Shown in pieces: positions 10,665 to 22,100 of a stretch of DNA of 64,000 bases. Numbering within the stretch: position 1 is the first letter of the stretch; each line of letters begins with the position of its first letter. The notes below the pieces were generated by a model. That model saw nothing but the letters and a program-made list of their open reading frames with translations. It was not told the DNA's origin and made no database searches. Source of the stretch: Neurospora crassa OR74A (Eukaryota; Ascomycota; Sordariomycetes; Sordariales; Sordariaceae); NCBI RefSeq assembly GCF_000182925.2, contig NC_026504.1, positions 5,580,001-5,644,000 on the forward strand, read 5' to 3'. Position numbers and translations under genes: made by a program.

Positions 10665-12184
10665 TTACTCCATTATGTGCTGGAACAAAGGCGAGATCGA
10701 CTCGCCATAGTGGTTCCGACGAATTGCTTCCGCAAGGAGATACGACAAGTCAAGTACGGTCAGTTTGCTGGCGTTGCGAGCCTTCTCCTCCGGAATGGGG
10801 TAGCTGTTTGTCACGAGAATGTGATCAATGCAGTCACAATCCTGCAACTGCTCCAGGCAGTCAGCACCAAAGACGGCATGGGTGGCAATGCAGTAGACCT
10901 TCTTGGCCAGACCGCGCTTGACCACCGTCTCGGCAGCAGCGATCCAAGAACCAGGCTTGTCGATCATGTCGTCAACAATAAAGACGGTGCGGTTCTTGAC
11001 GTCTCCGACAAGGGTGACCATGTGCTCCACCTTGGGGTCCTTCAGGATCTCCTCTTCCTCATCCGAACTTTCAGCTGCATCACCCGAGCCACCAAGGGCG
11101 GCGTGGTGCTGAGGAGCGAAAAACGACGAAGCGTGCGACATGGTCATCGGGTCATCTCCAGCGACACTGGTGGCTGCAGAGACGGCCGGCGACTCAAAGT
11201 CATCCGGAACGATGTGGCCTTGGACAAGACGAGCCTGAGTGACCTCGTGCGCACGCTGGTCATTGTACTCGACGCCGTCCTCGCCTTCCTCGTCAACACC
11301 GTCCAAAGCCGAGGTCGAAGAACGCAGGCGAGACGGCAAAGACTTGGCGCTGTGCATGGACGATCCGTTGGGACGGCGCGCGGGGCTTGTAGTGCCTGCA
11401 ATAGGCTGGGTAATGTTGCTGACTGAGGGCTCCTCATGCTCAACTGCCTCGTTGACCTGCTCGCCGATGGGGTCCAAGACAGCATCAATGGGGTTGAGAA
11501 GCATGCTGCCAGTCATGTTGCCATTGCCTCTCTTCTTGTCGGTGGTGACCATGCCGAAGTTCAGCTTGAGAGCGTCGGCAAGCGACGTGACGCGCTTGGT
11601 GCCACCGGCGTTCTTGGACACGACGACAGCCTCTTTCCAGTCGGGGACGTTTTGCCTGATCCAGCGGGCAATGAGAGGCTCGGCATGGAGGTTGTCGACG
11701 GGGCACTTGAAGAAGCCCTGCATCTGGGAAGCGTGCAAATCGACCGTGATGATGTGCTTAACACCAGCAACGCCAAGCAGATTGGCAAGCATTCTCGCAG
11801 TGATGGCTCCGCGGTGCGACTTCTTCTTGGACTGGCGACTGTAGGGGAAGTATGGCAGGACGGCTAGAAGGGGGGGCCTGGTCAGCCTTCACACTGGATG
11901 GATTGCTGTTGAGCGGCAGACATACCAGTGATCTTGCTGGCAGAGCCTCCCTTGCAAGCAGAGATCATGATGAGCAGCTCCATGATGGTGTCGTTGATCT
12001 TGGGGCTGCCCGACTGAACGACAAAGACATCCTTCTCGCGGACGCTGGTGAGGATGCGCACGCTCGTCTCTCCATTGGAAAACTGGGTGAGCTCAGCATC
12101 AGCTGGCGTCATGCCCAGGTTCTCGCATACTTTGCCGGTGAGGGCCGGGCACGAGCTGCCCGAAAAGATGAGGGTGCCGCGCAT
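10665..12184 (-). CDS. prs: Ribose-phosphate pyrophosphokinase, Prs1/Prs5-like
   Basis: Two exons, 12184-11926 and 11863-10665, joined across a 62-bp intron (GTATGT..TAG), giving 485 residues. It belongs to the family that makes PRPP from ribose-5-phosphate and ATP for purine, pyrimidine, histidine, tryptophan and NAD synthesis in the cytosol. Visible marks are the N-terminal fold (LIFSGSSCPAL, FSNGETSVRI), PYFPYSRQSKKKSHRG at the exon junction, the cation site DLHASQMQGFF at 128-138, and the PRPP loop VDDMIDKPGSW near 383. A Ser/Asp/Glu-rich insertion of about 165 residues (roughly 200-368) interrupts the catalytic core. Yeast Prs1 and Prs5 have similar insertions and a PG in the PRPP loop and work inside heteromers, so this is probably a partly regulatory subunit. 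A pyrimidine tract ending CAG directly before the ATG hints at a 5' UTR intron. Confidence 0.93.
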
Positions 12185-13283
12185 TCTGAAAAGGAAAAAA
12201 AAGAAAAGAAAAAGAGTGTTGGTGAGTTCGGGGGAAGAAAAGTTCGGGAGCGGGATTTGAAGGGAGGAAATCCAGTTTCTTTTTTAGTTTTCAGTTTTTT
12301 TTTTCAATCCTGTCCTCGTGCCCCGCAGCGATTCAGGTAAAAAGGTGGGTCCAATGGCTGAAAGGAGGGAAGGATCTGGATCTCCCTCCCAGGCCGATGT
12401 CGTTTCGTGGGCCTGCCGTTTTTTTGTCATTTTCGCCTACAATTGCCGCAGCTTGCAGTCAGTGCGGCCCTGACAGTCCTGATAACCAAACAACACGATA
12501 AGCATACAGTGTGCGGTCATAGAGGTACTACCTATTCTATTAGGTCTATACTCATGTCCCGAGTCATCTGAAATCATACAACAGCCTGACTGCGAACATA
12601 ACATTTCGGAAAAGCATGATTTACATTGGGAAACCTTCAATGGCCAAATATGATCCTACCTGAAGTGTACTGTCTTGGGAACATGGCTGTGGAAGGGCAG
12701 TGGACTCTAGGCGGCAACGATGCCTACCGCGTTCCATTCCTCCTTCCACTCTTCACAGGCCAGCTTGAAGGCAGCATTACCTACCTATGGAAGGTATAAG
12801 TATGAGCACCGTCATTGCCATCGTACTTCCGACACCGGACAGAGTCAACTGGAATGACAGCGGGAAGTGACCCTCAGATTTCAAAACAACAAACTCGACT
12901 AAATACGTTGTCGAGAAAGGACGTCAACACCATGGGCTCCCACAATCAAGAAAGAGAATATCGAAGATACCATTCGCACTGTATCACTTTACATCGAAAG
13001 ACGGACTAAGAACTCACACACCAACACTCAGTCACTTCAATGAAACCAGCTGCAATTCTGATGTTTGGATGTTTCATCTACCTCACCTCAAACAATTATT
13101 TGGCAAGAGACCCTTGACATCCCAATCCCCCATCCTCTTCACAGGACAAATTTCCACACAGCAACGCCGCCTACGGAAGGCTCACGGCCGTTCCAAGAGG
13201 GACCTGAACCCATCACACCCTGGAACCGCGCCCACACAAAACCAAGCGGCGAACGAGCTTCTCCGAATCATCATCAAACGAAT
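12185..13283. other. Divergent promoter region between prs and XPG-like gene
   Basis: Both flanking genes read away from this 1.1-kb spacer. It has T-rich runs near 12290-12305 and 12419-12425. No coding signal beyond short chance frames. Confidence 0.6.
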
Positions 13284-15064
13284 ATGGGTATTCCACACCT
13301 CAGGAAACACTTGGAACCTTATGCGCAGCGAGGCGCAATCCAACCAAGCAGTCTGGTCATTGACGGGCCTGCACTTGCATATCACATCTTGAACCTCTGC
13401 CGAATAAACACCATCAAGAGCAGCCCCTTTGAGCAAGCAACATATGAGCTGCTAAGTCGGACTACCCTTGAATGGCTTGACCGGGCCAGAACGTGCGGCC
13501 TCACCATGTAATTCGTACTCCTAGGCCCAAACTCTCCCAGCAGCATACTAATGTTCGCCAAAGTTCGCGGATATTCTTCGATGGCTATCTTCCCACGTCC
13601 AAGACGCATGAGCGGACCAAGAGGCTCATGAAAACCTCCAAGGAGTTGCAGGGCTTTCACAGAAAACACGTAAACGGACTCACGCAGGGCCGCCCCGGCT
13701 GGAATTCCAACAGGAAAGTCGGCCTGTTCCCCGAGGCCCAACCAAGTCAAAACGGAGTGAGCCCACCGCCACCGGCCTTCTTCGTTCCGTCCATCATCGA
13801 TACTCTGAGACAGTCTGAGCATTACGCCTCACAAACAAGTGTGGTGCCCGGAGAGGCCGACGTGTTCTGCGCCCAGTATGTCCGGGAGCATGGCGGAACA
13901 GTTCTGACGTCCGATTCGGACCTGCTCGTACACAATTTGGGCCCCAACGGCAGCGTTGTCTTCTTCTCGGATATGGAATGCAATGTGGCCGGCACAGAGA
14001 TTACGGGCTTGCAATTTAAGAGTGCCGATATCTGTGAGCGTCTCTCTCTCCAGCCTGAGGATGGCCTTTCGTGTCTGGCATTCGAGCTTGTGATAGACCC
14101 ACACATCACTTTTGAGCAAGCAGTCTCGAAAGCCAAGAGCAAGCACTCGGTCGTCGCGTATCCCGGCGCGCACAAGGAGTTTATCGAGCAATATCTCTCC
14201 CCTGAAACGGGGTCTCAGATCCCGGTCGAAGCATCCGTCACATTGGACCCCCGGATATCAGAAATCGTTCTTCGGTGTCGGGACGAGAAACCGGCAATGT
14301 ACCTCCCTTTTCTCTTGGACTCTCCAACTCGAACTAGTGCGTGGGAATCGAGCAAAGACATCAGGCAGCTGGCATACGCTATCCTGCAGACCGTCACTGG
14401 ATCACCAATACCGACGGTTGCCGAATTCAGGAGGCTTGATCAGCCGTCAGCCGGGACACCTGTGAAGGTGCCGCCTATTTCCGAGGTTGAGATGGACGCA
14501 GCTGTGCTTGAGGATGTTTTGTCATCAATCATCAAAGCCGTGAAAAAGCCCAAGGCAGTTTGGATGACACTATCAGTCTACCAAGACGTTGTCATGACCA
14601 CCAGCCAAGGGAAGGTCCAGCCACTCAGTCTAAAGGTACTCCAGCAAGCAGTTGACGAGAAGCTCGACACCACGTCTTGGGAATCTGTACACTTCCTTGC
14701 GCAGTGCCAAGCGACCTACTACTCGCTCAGGATGCTGCAACAAATCATGCAGCACGCAGCTTCTCAGGGCAAGGGCCTATCGCCCGCCTTGAAGGAATTG
14801 CAAGATTGTTTGACCAAGCTTCCTTCTCTCCCGGATTTCCCCACCATCTTCAACTTCCCAGAGATGCTCCGACTGATCATCGACAACAAGGGACTGTCCT
14901 GCTTGACCAAGATATGCGCCGACCAGGATGATATGGTGCCGCAGCTGGAGGCCATCATGCAACCCAAGAAGCAACCAAAGTCGAACAAGCGGAAGAACTC
15001 GCAAGAACCTGAGGCAAGGCCGCGCTCCAACAACCCATTTGCGCTCTTGGATGCAGAGTGCTAA
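13284..15064 (+). CDS. XPG-N/Asteroid-type nuclease-like protein
   Basis: Two exons, 13284-13507 and 13564-15064, with a 56-bp intron (GTAATT, branch TACTAAT, AAG acceptor), giving 574 residues. The ATG chosen starts MGIPHLRKHLEPY, the expected very N-terminal helix of the FEN1/XPG family; upstream in-frame sequence is not conserved-looking. Acidic residues that bind metal in this family are present: D27 (LVIDGPA), D81 (FFDGYLP), E172 and D174 (GEADVF), D192 and D194 (TSDSDLL). The C-terminal 350 residues lack the helix-hairpin-helix and PCNA box of FEN1, matching the Asteroid/XPG-domain fungal group. Structure-specific nuclease activity is plausible because the acidic set is intact, but the substrate is unknown. 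The C-terminus is Lys-rich (PKKQPKSNKRKN) and could be a nuclear signal. Confidence 0.82.
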
Positions 15065-15787
15065 TCAGTCCTCAAAACACTTCAACATAGCCCAACGATA
15101 GGTATACCCATGCCAAAGAATCTTGATGGAGACTAACCGCAACCTACCTATCTCCCGCGCCAGCTAGACGCTGCTTGAAGTTTGCCATTTACCGGTTGAG
15201 AGTCACTCCTAATGTTATTCTTTACCCATCCCTCGAGTGACGGGTGACCTTCCAGAAGCTTTGCCCATCCGAGATATGTACAGGCACCCTTGCCAAGCAA
15301 ACCACAATGTGTGACTGTGAGGTGCCCCTGGCTGCGATGTTTGGAACCCTGCTGGCCAAGAGGTTCCAGGTTCCACCAAAAAAGGCTCTTATCGTTATCG
15401 CGCCCAGCAGAAGTGCCAAATGCCCCTCTAAAAATTTTAGCACCCCGCCGCCAAAGTCCCTGGAGCCCTGGGCGCATGGCGATTCGTAGGTAGTGAGTGT
15501 AAGTAGTGAGGCGCCCTGCCCGGCATTGCCCCTCGCAGCAGGTGATTCCGTCCAGTCTCAGATCGCCGTTTTCTTATCAGATCTTTTACACACGAGTCCA
15601 TCGCCGTCGTTGTCTTCCACCAGAGTGCCTCCGTCCTGTTTTCTGATTCAAATCCATACATATTCCACCCTCTTGATCCACACTCCTTGTCCAGTCTTTT
15701 CGGTTTGTTTATTGGGCAATTCCAAAAAGAAAACCCAATTCCGGCAAGTTTGAACAACACACATACACACACACACACACACACACA
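15065..15787. other. Intergenic / DOHH promoter and leader
   Basis: No gene seen. The region becomes pyrimidine-rich from about 15580 and ends in a CA dinucleotide tract that abuts the DOHH start codon. Confidence 0.6.
15757..15787. repeat. (CA)n microsatellite abutting DOHH start codon
   Basis: A near-perfect CA repeat of about 30 bases with one T interruption runs right up to the ATG at 15788, so it forms the last part of the 5' leader. Confidence 0.9.
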
Positions 15788-16845
15788 ATGTCAGCCACCA
15801 TCGCCAGCCTGCGCGAGAGTCTCTGCTCCGAGACGACTCCACTGCCCATCCGCTTCCGCGCCCTCTTCTCACTCAAGCACCTTGCCGTCCAAAACAAGGG
15901 CACCGCCGACTCGCTTTCCGCCATTGACGCCATCGCCGCCGCCTTTGCCTCGCCCTCGGCCCTGCTCAAGCACGAGCTGGCCTACTGCCTCGGCCAGACG
16001 GGCAGCGATGCCGCCATCCCTCACCTGACGCAGGTGCTCGAGGACCTGCAGGAGGATCCCATGTGCAGACACGAGGCGGCCGAGGCGCTGGGCGCGCTGG
16101 GCAAGGCCGAGAGCTTGGGCGTGCTTCAAAAGTATCTCCATCGCGAGGGCGAGGACGTTTCGGTCAAGGAGACGTGCGAGATTGCGATTGATAGGATAGA
16201 GTGGGAGAATTCGGAGGAGAGGAAGCAGGAGAAGTTGCGCCAGAGGTACATTGACATTGACAACATCATATTTCTGTTCTGGCATTCTTTCCATTGGTGT
16301 GCTAACCGCAGAAAACTACTACTTCTAGTGACTTTGCCTCGGTTGATCCCGCCCCTCCCATGCCCGAAGACGACGAGAAGCAAACGGTCGAGACGCTCGA
16401 GAAGAAACTCCTAGACACTTCGCTCCCCCTCTTCAAGAGATACCGCGCCATGTTCGCCCTCCGCGACCTGGCCTCCCCTCCCGACCTGCCGACTGCCGTT
16501 CCCGCCATCCTGGCCCTGGCCAAGGGTCTCAAGGACGAGTCCGCCTTGTTCCGCCACGAGATCGCCTTTGTGTTTGGACAGCTGTCGCACCCGGCTTCCA
16601 TCCCGGCCCTGACCGAGGCCCTCAGCAACCTCGACGAGGTCAGCATGGTCCGTCACGAGGCGGCCGAGGCTTTGGGCAGTCTGGGTGATGAGGAAGGGGT
16701 CGAGGAGACGCTGCTCAAGTTCCTCCATGACAAGGAGAAGGTCGTTCGCGAGAGTGTGATTGTTGCGCTGGATATGGCCGAGTTTGAGCAGAGCGGCCAG
16801 GCTGAGTACGCGTTGATACCCGAGGTTGCTAGCAAGGCGTCGTAA
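15788..16845 (+). CDS. lia1: Deoxyhypusine hydroxylase (HEAT-repeat di-iron enzyme)
   Basis: Two exons, 15788-16245 and 16329-16845, with an 83-bp intron (GTACAT, branch GCTAAC, acceptor CTTCTAG), giving 324 residues. An upstream CGCAG is a possible but out-of-frame acceptor; the CTTCTAG site restores the frame into [11 protein letters not shown]. The enzyme hydroxylates deoxyhypusine on translation factor eIF5A, the last step of hypusine formation, in the cytosol. All four His-Glu iron-ligand motifs of the family are visible: H62-E63, H95-E96, H229-E230 and H262-E263, in two symmetric halves of HEAT repeats (RHEAAEALG occurs in both). Length fits the family (about 320-330). The gene is convergent with rpa12. 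Symbol follows the yeast LIA1 name. Confidence 0.95.
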
Positions 16846-17213
16846 AAGATGGGACTTTGAGTTTCTCTTGTTGGTTCGTTGATTGCGTTCGTTGATTGCT
16901 TGTTTCTTTTTCTTTTCTGGGGCGAATCATGGATGGATGGATGGAAGGGTATTTCAAAAAGTTTATGCGTCTTTCTCTCTCTCTCAGGATTATACCAATG
17001 CGACTGATCGTCGGTCCTGACAAAAAGAAGGGGTATCGTTGTTGTAGTTGTAGTAGTTGTAACAAGGCAAAGAAAGCCGTCGTTACTAAAGCTCGGCTTG
17101 CCAATGCTGGTGCTAGTAAGCTGTCCCATATGTCGTTGGATCCAAACCAAACCAATGCGACCCAAACAGCATTCCCAATTTTGTAAATCCAATTGCAGCA
17201 ATCTTCTTTGCAC
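16846..17213. other. Convergent 3' spacer between DOHH and rpa12
   Basis: About 370 bases shared by two 3' ends, T-rich and CT-rich near 16900-16985. A minus-strand frame continues open through it but lies after the spliced rpa12 stop. Confidence 0.6.
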
Positions 17214-17776
17214 TCAGTTGTTAACCGACCATCTGTGTTGTACCTCGAATTAGCACAAAGCAAACCACAGCTATAATAACCGTCCGGCGGTGTCGCATCA
17301 TACCTCTCTCCGCAGTCGCAGTTGTACAGAATTGTTGAGCCTTCGTCGGCACTTCTCTGCTGAACTTCCGAGTAACGGATACCGCGCTTGCCGCACTTGG
17401 GGCATTCTGTGTTGGAGTCGATTCTCTCCGTGTTGAGCTCGTGCCTTACGACGGTCTGGACGATATCCAGCTTCTGGCGCAAAAGCGAGGGGAAATCGGA
17501 CGGCTTGGACTTGGTCACGACGGTTCTGGAGGGACGATCTAGAATGAAACCAAGAAAGATGGTCAGTTTGTTCAAGTTGCAATCCTCGGATGAAATAAAG
17601 CTTCTTCTTGAACACCGTCTTCTGGAGGATATTGACTGGGTAAAGTGAATTGAATGCGCACCTCTGTTTTCGGCACCGCAGCATTCACAGTGAAGAATGT
17701 TCTTTTCGCTGCCCTTGGAGACGGGCAAGAGGTTGCCGCAGTCTGTGCAGAAAATGAGGGATCCGATGGCGGCCAT
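17214..17776 (-). CDS. rpa12: DNA-directed RNA polymerase I subunit Rpa12
   Basis: Three exons, 17776-17662, 17538-17304 and 17232-17214, giving 122 residues, the usual size. Intron 1 is 123 bp (GTGCGC..CTAG) and intron 2 is 71 bp (GTATGA, branch GCTAAT, acceptor ACACAG). The final 19-nt exon supplies the expected ending CGERWSVNN. The N-terminal zinc ribbon (CTDCGNLL ... CECCG) and the C-terminal TFIIS-like ribbon (CPKCGKRG ... QQRSADEGST ... CDCG) with its acidic RSADE hairpin are intact. The subunit provides RNA cleavage and termination activity to Pol I in the nucleolus. RSADEGST is the Pol I form, which separates it from Rpb9 and Rpc11. Without splicing, one long frame runs 315 codons to 16829, which would mislead ORF-based annotation. 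Confidence 0.93.
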
Positions 17777-19170
17777 TGTTGTTTCTTCTTGGTTTGTGCC
17801 GGAACGGTGGTCAAGGTACTGTAGGTTGTCTGATCGATGTCGGCGGTTCGGTTAACTTGAAGTTTTCTGTTGTTTCGTTCTCGCAGTAAACACCGGCGGA
17901 CTTCAAGATTTACAACGGGCCTGCATGGAGACGATCAATGGCACGGCAAAACCATGGCAATTGATTGGGCGCGCAATGGAAAATTCCACTGGGGGACCCT
18001 CCTGGCTTGCTTCCTGGCAGGCAACCTAACTTGCTTGGCAGCGAGCAATGAAAGCCGGGGCAGGCTACAGGCACCTAGACGTAGGTACTTTAGCATGGGC
18101 GATGACGAGTGACGGCGGAAGGCACAACCGCAACAAGGGAACCATCCATCCACGCTGATGACACGGCAGGTGGGACCAAGGGAATCTGCCCCCCCAAGGC
18201 CCCATATCCAGCGCAGGCCGCGTGTTTCTGGCGCTGAGTTGGGTTCAAGTTGAATTCGTAAATTGCAAGCCAGACATGGAGACGCGGCAAGCACGACCGA
18301 GCGCGCCAACACGCCTGGGGTTAGGTAGGTAGGTAGTGTAGCTGGGCAAGTACGGGACGGCCACGGCACGGCATGGCAGGTGCTAGCTACCTACCTGTGC
18401 AGTACCGGCCGGGGTTCGGGGACTCGAATTACAGTAAGTAGCGTGACCGCGCGCCGTGCCCACCAAGCTCACAGGGCTGTTTCCCGTGTTGGCGTTGTGC
18501 GTTGCCCGTGCCTGCCCAGTGCCCGCCCTGCTTTGCGGATCAAATCTGGGGAAGGGAAACATACATTTGGATCCATTGGACTTTCCTTCCCTTGAGTTCC
18601 AATTTGGGTACAGTACCTGAACTTCACCTTCCTTGAACCTCAACATCGACCACACGTACTTACCCACCTCTACCTCTCTATCTTTAATCGTGCCCGATCC
18701 CACCTACCTTAGCTATTTCTATCTGTCTGTTGACCAGTCCCCTCACTCTCAGGTTCTGTTCAGTTGTTGGTCCGAACACATCGAAGCGACGACATGGACA
18801 CACTACCTGTGCCTGCAGCGTGATTTCCTCTTTTCCTCAACCACCATCATCCATCTTGTCTTCTCCAACTAGTCCATCCGACGCGCCCAGGCCAACACTG
18901 ACCCGCCGCGGGACAAAGGCCCCTCCTCCGCGACTGCCTACACGATTCCGCCGAAAGCAGTCGGTTCGCATGGCAACAACACCTCCGGCTCTCGTCTGAA
19001 CTTTGGGCTCCGGGTCCTGACGTGGTACTGCGTCTACTACTGCCGCCGCCGCTGCTGCTGCTGCTGCTGCTGCCGCCGGTGCCCTCCGGCTGGGACGACA
19101 TTTGCGCCGGACACACCCAACCATCCAAATCACCATGCGCTAATGCTGCTGTCAAAGTGATCAAGCAACA
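17777..19170. other. Divergent promoter region between rpa12 and scc2
   Basis: A 1.4-kb spacer between two divergent genes. It holds (AGGT)n at about 18322-18338, ACCT repeats near 18388, and GCTGCC/GCTGCT triplet repeats at about 19038-19074. Probably promoters and leaders of both genes; no separate gene seen. Confidence 0.6.
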
Positions 19171-22100
19171 ATGGCATACCAGCATCCATACCACCACAGC
19201 ATGGATCCCAACGCCCAAGACTACCATGGCTCCCAAGGCGCGCCGGCGTCCTCATCGACGCAACAAGCTGTGGCATTTACGAGACCTTTTGCCCTCTACG
19301 AAGCTCTGCCCTATACGCCTTTCACCTCGATCGTGCCTTTCGACCCAAGTAAGATCAAACCATCCCAACTCTGAGACACTCCATGTTTGCTCCTCCCCCG
19401 TATATCGTCATGCCTATCTCCTCTCCTCTTCGTTCCAATATCGTCACGCGAGTCCTAACCATTCATGTCTTCACCTCTAGGTATCTTGCCGACACCCTCG
19501 ATCGGAGCTGCGTCGCCCGCCCCCAGCTTGATCGACCTCCTCAACACTCAGGACTTCGATGGCCTCAATCAAGAACTTCACAACACAGGTCCAAGCAAAC
19601 GCGTTCAGCACACACTCAGTCAAGTCCAGCACTTGATAGAGAGGGCGAATATCACAGAGTTGTACGTTTTGACGAGGAAGTGAGGAAGAGTCAGGACTGA
19701 CCACCTCACAGCAAATTCAAGATCGGGCCGAAAGCACCAACCAGCGGTAGTTCCTCTACTGCTGCCCCAATACCCTCGTTGGCTTCGACACTATCTCCAT
19801 TCTCAAAGATGGTTTACGAGCAAACGTCAATACCGTTCAGGTATCCAACGCCAGATACCCCCGGCATGACCTCTACTACAAATGGCCAGCAACAAAAGAT
19901 CGAGCGGACTACGCCCGTCCTCGTCAAACAAGAGTCACCGGTTCCTTCACCGAAAGTCGAGCATAGAGCTGAGAGACATACTCCAACCAACACCCCAAAG
20001 AACCGCCAAGCGTACTCGCAGAACCGGGCCCGGTTTGAAATAGTGTTACCTACCAGGGCCGAACTGGAGAGGGCCCAGGCGGCTCTTCAAGCCACTTCGA
20101 GCCAGGGAATCGCGTCAAGTGAACCACCAGTCTCAACTCGGCCATCCATTTCTCAGCCTCCGCCTCAGTTTGCACCCATACAGCCGGCACCCCTTCAACC
20201 AGCACCACAGCAGCCTACGCTCTCGGCGCCTCCCGAGTTAGCTGCACCCGTGCCTCCGAAACGGCCTAGTGAAGAGGTGGCTGCTCCTGCTGCGCCGACT
20301 GCTATTGTTAGTCCGACAAAATCGACCTCTCACCCCCCCTCCAACTCCCAACGACCAGCTGTTGCTATTGCTATTGAGCTGCCTCATGCGCCTGCTTTTA
20401 ACAAGAGTGAGTATATGGCTGTTCCCGATGAGCCTGACGAGCCGGTCAATCTTTCGGAGCGGAAACGGAAACGAGAAGACCTAGACGAGGAGCTATATGG
20501 GGAGAGCCTGGGTTTCCAGCAGCGAAGCAACGCTGCCCTTCATGAGCTGAGAATTTTCCTGCAACAAGTTTTCGAGGCGGAGAATTACGCTGTTCATAAT
20601 CGTACATCAAACGAATGGGTGCTGCTAACTATTGATGGAGAAAGCACGCTATCTCCAGTGTGCCAGACCAAGGCCCAAACGCTATTGGCAAAGGTCATTT
20701 CGCTGAACTGTTTTCACAAAGTTCCGCTCCAAGATCTTCTTCGCTTACTACGATTGTGCGAAAACGCCTTGAAGCAAGCCGACTCTCTAGAGATCAAGGT
20801 TGAGGAGTCATGGGCTCCCGCGGATGTTGATTCGTGGATCCAGCAGCTTCCTGCGTTAGAAACAGCTCTCAAAGCTGCCAGGACAGCACTACGCATGATG
20901 TGTGGAGGGCGTGAGGATAAACAGCTATACTCGGAGGATACAATCGATCAGTCACTTAATCTGTTCAAGAGGGTAATGGACGGTATTGTGATTCCGGTTG
21001 CCGAGTTGAGGAGTTCCGATAACACAGCAGAGCTCTTCAAGTTACTTTCTTCCCACAAAAAGAGGATCGCATCACTCTTCAACGACAGCCAAAAACTGTT
21101 TTCGCAGATGTCAGTACTTTTGGCCAAGATTGACACATCAGATACGGTCACCAACACCCTGGAGTTTACGGCTTCACAATTGATTTTCCTCGAGACCGCT
21201 CACGCAGAAAGGGAGTCGGTTCTTGACACTCAAAAGTTTGATGGCTTCCGTCTTGTGGCTATGGATATGTTATCGCAGATCTTCCATTTGAATCCAGCCC
21301 AACGGCAAGGCATCTTTGACGAGATTCTGACATCGCTAGAAAAACTGCCACTGGGAAAGCGTGCTCGGACGTTCAAGCTGGTTGATGGAAGTAGCATACA
21401 GCCGGTTTCTGCATTGATCATGCGGTTGGTCCAAACCAGCGCAGGACAAGTTGATGAGACCAAGACACACGGAGGCAAAGCTCTTCGCTCAGATGGTGAT
21501 GATGAAGAGGACGAACTGGCAGGCGCAGTGACCAGTGGGAAGCAGCTGTCCTTTGTCATTCGTGATGAGGACCACGGCGCAATCCAGCATTCCACTGCAA
21601 TCCAGGAGCTTACCGCTCTTGCAACGCCCTTGATGGACACGGCGAAGCGGAATGCTTCTTATGTTGTCAACTTCATTGTGAACCGTGCGCTGACGTCCAC
21701 CAAATCTGGCGATACTCCATATCGTAACCTTCTCGATCTTTTCGTGGAAGACTTCACAACCTGCTTGGACAACCCAGATTGGCCGGCAGCCGAGCTTCTG
21801 CTTCGTCTGCTGAACTTCATGATGGTTAAGCTTGTGGAGGGTGATAAGACAAGCGTTACCGCCAAGAACATGGCCCTTGAACTGATGGGCACCATGGGCG
21901 CTGCGATCTCCAAGCTTCGCAGTCATGTCCGGAAGACGGCGAATGCGTTGGATGCTAGGGATGCGGATGAACTGGGTCTTTTCCTGTCAGATCTTGCTGC
22001 CTCAGCACTGGAACTGCGATCACGTCCGGAAACAATGGTTGCTTGGGTTGGTCCATACCGGGCGACCTTGGAATGGCTCGAAAGCCGCTTCACCGAAGAT

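Noticed and set aside
16829-17776. 315-codon read-through frame as an alternative rpa12 protein
   Set aside because: It runs through two introns with good splice signals and loses the conserved WSVNN-type ending; splicing gives the normal 122 residues.
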